This document shows positions 1 through 8,667 of a stretch of 64,000 bases of DNA, in pieces; position 1 is the first letter of the stretch, and each line of letters opens with the position of its first letter. The stretch is taken from assembly GCA_045866215.1 (NCBI GenBank), contig AP035880.1:2542001-2606000 (forward strand), written 5' to 3'. The translations under genes and the position numbers were made by a program. The DNA comes from Croceivirga sp009797885 (GTDB lineage Bacteria; Bacteroidota; Bacteroidia; Flavobacteriales; Flavobacteriaceae). Below the pieces are notes generated by a model, which worked only from the letters and a program-made list of their open reading frames with translations, was not told the origin of the DNA and ran no database searches.

Positions 1-1375
1 GACGGTCAAAACCGAGTCTTTCATTCTGTATATAATCGATTTGACGCGATGTGATCAGCATTCCCGAAATCAGGATGATGGTCAGGGCAAATTGAAAAAC
101 GACCAGGCCCTTCCGAATCCACTGGGAACCAGCATTGGCGTTTTTGTTGTTTTTGAATAGATAGATCGCTTTAAAGGAAGACAGTACAAATGCAGGATAA
201 CTACCGGAAACAATACCTGTCAGAAGGGAAATCCCCAAAATACCCAACCAGGATAAAGGAGGGAGGCTGGCAAGACTTAAATCCTTTCCCAAAAGCGCAT
301 TGAATGTGGGCATTGCCAACACTATCAAAACGAGTGATAAAACTGTACTAACGAAGGAAAGTAAAAGGGCTTCCCCTAAAAATTGGAATATCAAACTTCC
401 TTTTTTGGCCCCCAGGTGTTTCCGAATTCCCACTTCCTTGAATCGTTTCAAGGAACCGGCGGAAGCCAGGTTCATAAAGTTGATGCAGGCAATCAGCAAA
501 ATGAAGAAGGCTATAAAACCAAAGATGCGGACATTATCAATACGACCACCTGAAATAACACCGTTCTTAAAATTGTTGTTCAGATAGCTCTCTCCAAAAG
601 GCTGTAGCCCCAGTTCCACTGTAAAATTGTCATCTTCTTCCGCCCTGTAGGGGGTTAGAAAATCCTTGATTTTGGCATTTACGGCCGCAACGTTCGAATT
701 TTCCTTGAGCATTATAAAAGTCGCTGAGCCACTATTTGTAATATCGGGTGCCCATCCATTTTCCTGCAGGAAAATATCCCAATGCAGGAAAAAATCACTT
801 TTTTTGGAAGTGTCGGGGCTGGCATCCCTAAGCACAGCGGATACGTTCAACAAGCGGCTATTGTCATAAGAAATCGATTTGCCAATGGCATTTTCGGGAC
901 TTCCAAAAAAAAGCCGTGCCATTTCTTCCGATATAGCGATATTATCGGGGGAATTCAGTACGGACGCAACAGTACCTTCCAAGAAGTGGTACGAAAACAT
1001 ATCAAAATAATCCTCACCAACGAAAAACCCTTCTTGTTTAAAGATGTAATCATTGTAAGCAAACGTTTTGGCACCTTTCCAACTCATTGGGGAGGCTTTC
1101 TCAATTTCGGGAATTTTATTTTTTAACTCCCTGTAAAGTACAGCCGGAGTAAAATACCCTGCATCTATCCTACCTTCGAAAATCTGCTTTTGGTAAACGG
1201 AATACAATCGATCTATGTTTTCGTGGTAGTTATCTATGGTGAGTTCATTGCCTATCCATAGATATATGAGGAGGCTGCATAAAAGGCCAGTGGCCAGACC
1301 TGTAATGTTCAACAGGGAAAAGACCTTGTTTTTTACAATATTCCTCCAGGCGATTTTCAAATGGTTTTTAAACAT
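1..1375 (-). CDS. ABC transporter permease, FtsX/MacB type (permease 1 of the array; 3' part beyond window)
   Basis: First 458 codons of an inner-membrane permease; the rest lies beyond the left edge. The start is the ATG at 1375-1373 (MFKNHLKIAWRN). Visible parts are a first membrane helix at about residues 20-42, a MacB_PCD-type periplasmic domain to about residue 285, the FtsX membrane block with IACINFMNL and the coupling-helix motif EVGIRKHLGA, and the start of the central helix (LVVFQFALTIILI). Neighbouring family members are about 800 residues, so nearly half is missing. It begins 18 bp after the next permease's stop and is the most promoter-distal gene seen in the train that starts at tolC. 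Family knowledge: such permeases do not usually form a channel but convert cytoplasmic ATP hydrolysis into movement of a periplasmic domain. The substrate is unknown. Confidence 0.9.
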   Translation of the reverse strand, partial: MFKNHLKIAWRNIVKNKVFSLLNITGLATGLLCSLLIYLWIGNELTIDNYHENIDRLYSVYQKQIFEGRIDAGYFTPAVLYRELKNKIPEIEKASPMSWKGAKTFAYNDYIFKQEGFFVGEDYFDMFSYHFLEGTVASVLNSPDNIAISEEMARLFFGSPENAIGKSISYDNSRLLNVSAVLRDASPDTSKKSDFFLHWDIFLQENGWAPDITNSGSATFIMLKENSNVAAVNAKIKDFLTPYRAEEDDNFTVELGLQPFGESYLNNNFKNGVISGGRIDNVRIFGFIAFFILLIACINFMNLASAGSLKRFKEVGIRKHLGAKKGSLIFQFLGEALLLSFVSTVLSLVLIVLAMPTFNALLGKDLSLASLPPLSWLGILGISLLTGIVSGSYPAFVLSSFKAIYLFKNNKNANAGSQWIRKGLVVFQFALTIILISGMLITSRQIDYIQNERLGFDR

Positions 1376-1393
1376 GATCGTTCGTTTTTGTGT

Positions 1394-3817
1394 TTACTCT
1401 CTTTGTAAAACCTCTATGGGGTTGGTAGTAGCGGCCCTAAAACTTTGCCAACCAACGGTCAGTAAAGCAATGGCCATGGTGCTAATTCCGGCAAAGACAA
1501 ATACCCACCAGCCAATATTGGTCTTGTAGGCAAAACCCTCCAACCATTTGTCCATGGCCCACCATCCAATGGGAATGGCGATTACCACGGCCACAAGAAC
1601 GAGTTTTAGAAAACCGGAGGTGAGCAGGTTTACAATTCCTGTAACGGAAGAGCCCAACACCTTGCGTATGCCAATTTCATGAAGCCGCTGGGTAGCGGTA
1701 AAGGCCGTTATCCCCAGCAACCCCAAACAGGCAATGATAATTGCAATGATGGAGAAATATTGGAACAACGTACTTAAGAGATACTCCCTTTGGTACAGTC
1801 GGTCAAAGGCATCGTTCAGGAAGAAGTACTCAAAAGGCCTATCCGGGGCAAATTCCTTAAAATTCGCCTCAACCGAAGCGATGGCCGAAGGAACGTCCGA
1901 TTGGGACACTTGAATCAGAACATTGTCTATAAAATAACTTCTTGGGGAAACGGTAAGAAGTAAGGGCTGGATTTTGTCATGCAGGGATTGCATATGAAAA
2001 TCTTTGACGATACCGATCAAACGTCCTTCTTTGGAACCCGATGATCCTACCCCAACCATGGACAATTTCACGTTCTGCAAATCATCAATCCCAAATTTTG
2101 CCGCGGCCGCTTCATTCATGACAAAGGCCATTGTGGAATCGGTTCCGCGTTCAATGGAAAAACCACGTCCCTTTACCATGGTCATGTCCAGCGTGTTTAC
2201 GATGTTTTCATCAACCAGAAGGGTATTTGCATGGGCTTTGGTCACCAATCCATTGTTGTTGATTGACGTTTCAAAATCATAAAAGCCCTTTTCCCAAGGC
2301 AAATTGGAAATCGCAGAAACCGATCGGATTTCAGGGGATTGCAATAATTTTTCCTTAAAGGCGTCAAATCTATTTTGAATGGTGCCGTCCCGAACGGGAA
2401 CCACAAGGATCTGATCTTGCTGAATACCCAAATTTTTATTCTTTATATAATGCATTTGGGATTGCATAATAACCGTGGCAATGATCAAAGTGACCGCAAC
2501 GACAAACTGTAATACCAGTAAGGAGGATTGGACGGAAGCGGATTTTTTTCCTTTGAACATGGATGATCCCCTACTTTTCAAAAAGGCGATCAGCCGAAAT
2601 CTGGAAATGATGATTAATGGGATAAACGAGATAAAAATACCAATGAGCAACAATAATCCCACCAAATAAAAAATGACCCCACTGGTAAAGACCGAAGACA
2701 AGAGGAGCTGCGTCTTCATCAGTGTATTGAACCAAGGAAGGATGAGTGCTCCGTATAACAATGCCAAGATCAACGAGATAAAAAGAAAAGAAAGGCTTTC
2801 CAGCAGCAATTGTTTCCATATGCCACTGTTATTGGCGCCTAAAACTTTTTGGATGCCCACGGATTTTAAATGCAGTACGATTTTTGTGAGAAACAGGTTT
2901 ACAAAATTAAAGGCGGCCACAAATAGTATCACGACCCCTACACCTATAAATAGATAAAGAACATTTCGGTTAATGGTGGGTTGCAACTCATTTTCCAGGC
3001 TGGAGAAATGGATTGAAGTAAAATCTTGAATAGCATGTGTTCTTGTATCCACTATGTTTTCTGGGAGGAACTCTTTTTCAACATTTTGGATATACCGTAC
3101 CGTCTCATTTAAATCGACCTTGGAGTTGAGTTGCACAAAACTATACACCGGGGGATAAAACCATGTGCTGCTCGGATTGGCTATCCAGGGCCCCCAGAGA
3201 TCCTCTGCAGCAGCCATGGGAACGATAAAATCAAATTTTACGCTGGATTGATCAATGGGATCCTTAAACACCCCTGCTACTTTGAACACGAAACTTTTTT
3301 CCACTCTTAGCAATTGGCCCAGGGCCTCTTTTTCACCAAAATATTTTTTTGCCATACTTTCAGTGATCAATATATTGTCTGGAGCGGCTAAAGCGGATGC
3401 CCTATCTCCCTGGACCAGGGGAAAGGAAAAGACATCCAAAAAAGAAGGGTCTACATAAAAGAAATTGGCCTCTTGGAAAATGGTTATGCCCTCGTCATCA
3501 CTTATGCTGACATTCTGTGGTAACATGCGGACGGTTTTCACTATGGAGGACAACTTGGTTTCCAGTAGTGGGGCATAGGACAAGAAGGAATTCGCATAAT
3601 TTCTCGTAATGCCATCTTCGGTAGTTTCGTGGGTGGTAATCCTATAAATCTTATCTACATCCTTATGGAAGGTGTCGTATGACAATTCATTATCAACAAA
3701 TAAAAAAATGACCAAACAACAGGCAATGGCCATGGAAAGCCCAAAGAGGTTGATCAGGGTGTTCATCCTGTCCCTTCTGGCCCGGCGCAAAATGGTTTTG
3801 AAATAATTCTTGAGCAT
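1394..3817 (-). CDS. ABC transporter permease, FtsX/MacB type (permease 2)
   Basis: An 807-residue permease with the internally doubled layout used across this array: helix 1 (about 20-42), periplasmic MacB_PCD domain, three-helix FtsX block (about 280-415), a central helix (SLLVLQFVVAVTLIIATVIM), a second periplasmic domain, and a second FtsX block (about 685-800) with EIGIRKVLG. One polypeptide therefore corresponds to two MacB-type half-permeases. It is one of the more divergent copies: the first half has SVGIQKVLGA where others have E(V/I)G(I/V)RK, and the C-terminus is NPIEVLQRE rather than NPVKSLRTE. It lies 17 bp after permease 3 and 18 bp before permease 1. Its substrate cannot be read from the sequence. 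Confidence 0.92.
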   Translation of the reverse strand: MLKNYFKTILRRARRDRMNTLINLFGLSMAIACCLVIFLFVDNELSYDTFHKDVDKIYRITTHETTEDGITRNYANSFLSYAPLLETKLSSIVKTVRMLPQNVSISDDEGITIFQEANFFYVDPSFLDVFSFPLVQGDRASALAAPDNILITESMAKKYFGEKEALGQLLRVEKSFVFKVAGVFKDPIDQSSVKFDFIVPMAAAEDLWGPWIANPSSTWFYPPVYSFVQLNSKVDLNETVRYIQNVEKEFLPENIVDTRTHAIQDFTSIHFSSLENELQPTINRNVLYLFIGVGVVILFVAAFNFVNLFLTKIVLHLKSVGIQKVLGANNSGIWKQLLLESLSFLFISLILALLYGALILPWFNTLMKTQLLLSSVFTSGVIFYLVGLLLLIGIFISFIPLIIISRFRLIAFLKSRGSSMFKGKKSASVQSSLLVLQFVVAVTLIIATVIMQSQMHYIKNKNLGIQQDQILVVPVRDGTIQNRFDAFKEKLLQSPEIRSVSAISNLPWEKGFYDFETSINNNGLVTKAHANTLLVDENIVNTLDMTMVKGRGFSIERGTDSTMAFVMNEAAAAKFGIDDLQNVKLSMVGVGSSGSKEGRLIGIVKDFHMQSLHDKIQPLLLTVSPRSYFIDNVLIQVSQSDVPSAIASVEANFKEFAPDRPFEYFFLNDAFDRLYQREYLLSTLFQYFSIIAIIIACLGLLGITAFTATQRLHEIGIRKVLGSSVTGIVNLLTSGFLKLVLVAVVIAIPIGWWAMDKWLEGFAYKTNIGWWVFVFAGISTMAIALLTVGWQSFRAATTNPIEVLQRE

Positions 3818-3834
3818 TACTGTTTTTTAAAGGT

Positions 3835-6234
3835 TTATTCTGTCCGTAAACTTTTCACTGGATTTTGTTTGGCGGCCTTAATGGCTTGAAAACTAACCGT
3901 GAATACTGTTATTCCCATGGCTCCCAACATGGCCAGTGCGAAAATCCACCACTTTAGGACAACCCGATAGGAATACTCCTGTAACCACCCGCTCATGAGG
4001 TAATAGGCAATGGGCACGGCGATAAAACAGGAGAGGATCACTAATTTTAGAAAGTCCTTGGAAAGCATGTTCCATACGTTGAGAACAGAGGCCCCCAATA
4101 CTTTGCGAACACCAATTTCCTTGGTACGTTGCTCGGCAACAAAAGAGGTCAGGCCCAATAACCCCAAACAGCTGATCAAAATGGCCAATGCCGTAAAGAT
4201 TCCGGAAAGGGTTCCGATGCGCTGTTCGGCCTTGAACTTTTTGGAATATTCCTGATCGACAAAATCATACTGAAAGGGAATGGCCGGAAAATGTTTGTTG
4301 AACACACCTTCAATGGTAGTCAGGCTTTCCTCAACACTTTGGTTTGGATTGAGCCGTAGATAATAGTAATTGACAATTCCAAACCGATTGTACACATATA
4401 TCCCTTGTAGAACGGGTTCATATGGTGATCGGGAAACCACATCTTCTATGACGCCAATGATCTTGAGCGGTGGCCCGGGGTTTTCTATAGCACTGTCCTT
4501 TAGTAATTTCCCAACGGGGTCTTTCAATCCCATATAGTTTGCTGCGGATTCGTTGATAAGCACCCCTAAAGAGTCAGATGCCCTATCCCTTAAAAAGTCC
4601 CTGCCTTGAACAATATTCAGTTTCAGGGTTTTGGCATATTCAGGGGATATTGCGGTCCAGGCCAAGCTTTCCTGGAAGTCCGAGGGTTTTCCTTCCCAGT
4701 CAAACCCACTTTGCACAGACCAGATGTCAGTTACGGGAGAAGAAGCAGTGGCCATGGAGGAGACCGCACCTGAGTTAATGAACTCCTCACGCATTAAATC
4801 GGTTTTTTCAACAAAGTCAGCACTAAAAGCAGGTATTTGGATGAGGCCTTCCTTATCATATCCAATAGGACGGTTTTGTGCATGGTTGATCTGTTGAAAG
4901 ACAATCACGGTGCCAATAATGAACACCACGGAAACCGTGAACTGCAATACCACCAAAGCCCTTCTGGGCAAGCTGGCGCATTTACCGGCCTTAAAGGTCC
5001 CTTTTAAAACACTCACGGGCTTAAAGGACGATAAGTACAGGGCAGGATAACTACCTGCCAAAAGGGTCGTGAACAGGATAAACAGAAAAGAAGCGGTCCA
5101 GAACCGAAATTCGCCCCACGGAAATGCCATTTGTTTTTGGGCAATTTGGTTAAAACCGTTAAGGGAAAGATTGATGATGATTATGGCCAATACAAAGGCA
5201 AACAAGGTCACCAAAAAGGATTCGATCAAAAAATGGGAGATCAATTGGGGCCGTTGAGAGCCTATGGACTTGCGAATGCCCACTTCCAATGCCCGTTTTT
5301 CTGAACGGGCCGTGCTCAGGTTCATAAAATTGATACAGGCCAAAAGGAGCACAAACGCTCCAATGATCCCAAAAAGCCATACGTATGTAATACGGCCACC
5401 TACTTGTTGACCTTGCTCAAAGTTGCTCCGCAGGTGCCAATCGTTCATCGGCAACAAAAAAAGCCTTGGGTTGAATTCTGCAAGTTCTTCATCGGCCTCC
5501 TTAACGATATTGGTAATGGAGTTTGTAACGGCCTGCATGGTGGTGTTGTCCGCGATTTGTACAAAAAGCTGAAAGGAGTTCCTGCCCCAGATGTCAAGAC
5601 TGGACCGGACCCATTCATTGGTGCTGGCATAATGTTCCCAGGGCATTAGAAAATTGAGCTCTCTAAATGAAGTAGTAAAGGGAAGGTCCTCATAAACGGC
5701 AGTAACCATCATGTCATGGGTATTGTCCACGTTGATTACTTTTCCAATGGGGTTTTCCTTACCAAAAAGCGCATCTGCTGTCGAGGCATTGAGCATTATG
5801 GAATTGATTTCCTCCAAACCATCCCTTTCTCCCTTGATGATGTCAAGATTTAGGAGTTCGGGAGCCCCGGATTCCATGAAGTTACCGTTGCGGGCAATTT
5901 TGTTTCCTTCATATTCCAGGAATTGTTGCATGGTCCATGATGATATGACCACATGCTCAAAATTATCACCATAATCCCTGCGCAGCGCCTGCTCCAGGGG
6001 AAGGGGTGTAAACGCATTGGTGCTGGTGTTGCCATTCTGGGTTATGGATCGATACACCTGGGCAATTCTATCCTTATGGATAAAATAATCGTTCTGTGAA
6101 AATTCGTCATTGATCCAAAGGCCAATTAGGACGGCCAAGGCCATTCCCAAAGCCAGCCCTCCTATATTTATAATGGTAAACCCTTTGTTTTTGAGCAAAT
6201 TTCGAAAAGCAATTTTCAAATGGTTTTTAAACAT
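3835..6234 (-). CDS. ABC transporter permease, FtsX/MacB type (permease 3; close duplicate of permease 4)
   Basis: A 799-residue double FtsX/MacB_PCD permease. Helix 1 lies near residues 20-42; the first FtsX block carries CINFMNLSTARSEKRALEVG and RKSIGS; the second carries EIGVRKVLGASVLNVWNML and the terminal motif NPVKSLRTE. Length is identical to permease 4 and long stretches match residue for residue (for example FTALAILISCLGL and TSFVAEQRTKEIGVRKVLGA), so the two look like a recent tandem duplication. Permease 7 belongs to the same subgroup (shared RP(I/V)GYD segment after the central helix, NYME before the first domain's second lobe). The gene follows permease 4 by 16 bp in the same transcription unit. 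Confidence 0.93.
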   Translation of the reverse strand: MFKNHLKIAFRNLLKNKGFTIINIGGLALGMALAVLIGLWINDEFSQNDYFIHKDRIAQVYRSITQNGNTSTNAFTPLPLEQALRRDYGDNFEHVVISSWTMQQFLEYEGNKIARNGNFMESGAPELLNLDIIKGERDGLEEINSIMLNASTADALFGKENPIGKVINVDNTHDMMVTAVYEDLPFTTSFRELNFLMPWEHYASTNEWVRSSLDIWGRNSFQLFVQIADNTTMQAVTNSITNIVKEADEELAEFNPRLFLLPMNDWHLRSNFEQGQQVGGRITYVWLFGIIGAFVLLLACINFMNLSTARSEKRALEVGIRKSIGSQRPQLISHFLIESFLVTLFAFVLAIIIINLSLNGFNQIAQKQMAFPWGEFRFWTASFLFILFTTLLAGSYPALYLSSFKPVSVLKGTFKAGKCASLPRRALVVLQFTVSVVFIIGTVIVFQQINHAQNRPIGYDKEGLIQIPAFSADFVEKTDLMREEFINSGAVSSMATASSPVTDIWSVQSGFDWEGKPSDFQESLAWTAISPEYAKTLKLNIVQGRDFLRDRASDSLGVLINESAANYMGLKDPVGKLLKDSAIENPGPPLKIIGVIEDVVSRSPYEPVLQGIYVYNRFGIVNYYYLRLNPNQSVEESLTTIEGVFNKHFPAIPFQYDFVDQEYSKKFKAEQRIGTLSGIFTALAILISCLGLLGLTSFVAEQRTKEIGVRKVLGASVLNVWNMLSKDFLKLVILSCFIAVPIAYYLMSGWLQEYSYRVVLKWWIFALAMLGAMGITVFTVSFQAIKAAKQNPVKSLRTE

Positions 6235-6250
6235 GACCCCTCTTTTTTGG

Positions 6251-8650
6251 TTACTCCGTACGCAAACTTTTTACAGGGTTTTGTTTAGCGGCCCTAATGG
6301 CCTGAAAACTGACCGTAAGAACCGTGATTCCCATGGCGCCCAACATGGCCAGGGCAAATATCCACCACTTAAGAATCACCCGATAGGGATATTCCTGTAG
6401 CCAACCGTTCATCACATAATACGCAATGGGTACTGCAATAAAACAGGAGATGATCACCAATTTTAGAAAGTCCTTGGAAAGCATGTTCCAAACATTGAAT
6501 ACGGTAGCGCCCAGTACTTTTCGTACCCCAATTTCCTTGGTTCGCTGTTCCGCTACAAAAGAGGTCAGTCCAAATAATCCCAAACAGCTGATCAAAATGG
6601 CCAAAGCCGTAAATATTCCAGAAAGGCTTCCAACGCGCTCTTCAGCTGCGAATTTCTGACCATATTCCTCATCCACAAATTCGTATTCAAAAGGAATATC
6701 CGGGAAATGTTGTTTGAACACCCGTTCAATCACCGCAATGTTTTGCCCAGCACTTTGTTTGGGGTTGAGCCTTAAATTGTAATAGCTGAAATTGTTGAAC
6801 CTATCGTAGACATAGATTCCTTGTTTGACCGGCTCATACGGGGATTGGGCAATCATATCCTCAACCACACCAATGATTTTTAGGGGAGGGTCGGGGTCCT
6901 CACCATCATCATCTTTGAGCAACACCCCTATTGGATTTTGCAGACCTAAATATTTTTTAGCGGTTTCGTTAATCAAAACCCCCAGGGAATCAGAGGCAAA
7001 GTCCCTTGAAAAATCCCTTCCTTCCAGAATTTTGAGGTTCAGGGTTTTAGCGTAATCAACGGAAACCTCGGTCCAGGCTAGATCTTCTTGAAAACCATCC
7101 GGCTTGCCTTCCCAGGTAAAACCACTTCTGTTGGACCATATTCGTGTCGTGGGACTACTTGATGTGGCCATTTCGACCACAGCACCCGATTTTATGAACT
7201 CATTTCGCATCAAATCCGTTTTGTCCTCAAAATCCTGTGCAAAAGTCGGCACTTGAATCAGGCCTTCCTTATCATAACCTATGGGCCGATTTTTGGCGTG
7301 GTTGATCTGTTGCATTACGATAAAGGTTCCTATGATGAAGGCCACGGAAACCGTAAACTGTAAAACAACAAGTATTTTCCTGGGCAACCCGGCGTATCTC
7401 CCCGCTTTGAAAGTTCCCTTTAATACGTCCACAGGTCTAAAGGAGGACAAATAGAGCGCAGGGTAGCTTCCGGCCAAAAGGGCGGTAAAAAGAATGAAAA
7501 CCAAGGAAACCAACCAAAAATTTGAGCTGCTCCATGGAAAGGTGATTTCCTTTCGCGCAAGTTCATTGAATCCATTTAGGGACAGCAATACAATAGCTAT
7601 GGCAATGACATACGCAAAAAGGACAACCAAGAAGGATTCACTAAGGAACTGATAGATCAACTGCCCTTTTTGGGAACCAATGGATTTACGGATACCCACC
7701 TCCTTGGCCCTTTTCTCGGAACGCGCAGTGCTGAGGTTCATAAAGTTGATACAGGCCAGGATTAAAACAAAAGTCCCTATAATTCCAAATAGCCAAACAT
7801 AACGGATACGGCCACCTGTTTGAACCCCATCTTCAAAGTTACCCCGCAGGTACCAATCTTCCATGGGGAGAAGAAATATTCTTGGGTTGTATTGGACAAC
7901 GTCCTCATCCGCATTCTTTTTTACATCAATAATGGTATTGGTCACCCGTTCAAATGTGGTGTTGTCAGCTATTTGCACAAACATTTGAAAGGAGTTGTTC
8001 TGCCAGTTGTCCTGGGAGTTCTGTATCCATTCCGCATTGGCCACATAGTGTTCCCAGGGAATGATATAGTCCGTATCATTAAAAGAGTTGTTGTAGGGAA
8101 TATCCTTGTAAACGGCCGTTACCATTAGATCATACTGATTGCTGATCTTTAATACCTTGCCAATGGGTTCCCCATCTCCAAAAAATGCCTGGGCCAAAGA
8201 CTCCGAGATCATAATGGAATTGATTTCCTGCAATCCCTTTTCGTCCCCTTTAACAATTTCCAGGTTCAGCAATTCCGGACCGTTGGGCTGCATGTAATTT
8301 CCAGTCCGCGAAAGGCTTTTTTCTCCGAATTTTACATATTTGGTCTGTGTCCAGGAACACATCATAATTTGCTTGAAGTTATCCCCAAAACCTTCCCTTA
8401 GTGCAGGTTCCAAGGGCTGGGGAATGGCCGGGCCGGTACTTGTCCTACCATTAAAGGTCTGGGATTGGAAGATTTGGGCAATTTTGTCCTTGTTCTTAAA
8501 ATAGCGGTTATAGGTGAGCTCGTCGTTCATCCATAGGCCAATGATCAAGGTAACGGCCATACCCAAAGCAAGCCCCCCAATATTAATGGCCGAATACCCT
8601 TTATTCTTTAAAAGGTTCCTCCAGGCAATTTTTAAATAGTTTTTAAACAT
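6251..8650 (-). CDS. ABC transporter permease, FtsX/MacB type (permease 4; close duplicate of permease 3)
   Basis: A 799-residue permease. The frame is open further upstream, but the start at 8650-8648 (MFKNYLKIAWRNLLKNKG) is preferred because every sibling begins this way and the extension would run back into permease 5. The layout is helix 1, MacB_PCD, FtsX block with EVGIRKSIGS, central helix, second MacB_PCD, and FtsX block with EIGVRKVLGATVFNVW, ending in NPVKSLRTE. The periplasmic domains differ from permease 3 more than the membrane blocks do, as expected if substrate or partner recognition is diverging after duplication (inference). The leader ATCAAAAAACGAAA ends four bases before the ATG, a pattern also seen before several other genes here. 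Confidence 0.93.
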   Translation of the reverse strand: MFKNYLKIAWRNLLKNKGYSAINIGGLALGMAVTLIIGLWMNDELTYNRYFKNKDKIAQIFQSQTFNGRTSTGPAIPQPLEPALREGFGDNFKQIMMCSWTQTKYVKFGEKSLSRTGNYMQPNGPELLNLEIVKGDEKGLQEINSIMISESLAQAFFGDGEPIGKVLKISNQYDLMVTAVYKDIPYNNSFNDTDYIIPWEHYVANAEWIQNSQDNWQNNSFQMFVQIADNTTFERVTNTIIDVKKNADEDVVQYNPRIFLLPMEDWYLRGNFEDGVQTGGRIRYVWLFGIIGTFVLILACINFMNLSTARSEKRAKEVGIRKSIGSQKGQLIYQFLSESFLVVLFAYVIAIAIVLLSLNGFNELARKEITFPWSSSNFWLVSLVFILFTALLAGSYPALYLSSFRPVDVLKGTFKAGRYAGLPRKILVVLQFTVSVAFIIGTFIVMQQINHAKNRPIGYDKEGLIQVPTFAQDFEDKTDLMRNEFIKSGAVVEMATSSSPTTRIWSNRSGFTWEGKPDGFQEDLAWTEVSVDYAKTLNLKILEGRDFSRDFASDSLGVLINETAKKYLGLQNPIGVLLKDDDGEDPDPPLKIIGVVEDMIAQSPYEPVKQGIYVYDRFNNFSYYNLRLNPKQSAGQNIAVIERVFKQHFPDIPFEYEFVDEEYGQKFAAEERVGSLSGIFTALAILISCLGLFGLTSFVAEQRTKEIGVRKVLGATVFNVWNMLSKDFLKLVIISCFIAVPIAYYVMNGWLQEYPYRVILKWWIFALAMLGAMGITVLTVSFQAIRAAKQNPVKSLRTE

Positions 8651-8667
8651 GATTTTTCGTTTTTTGA

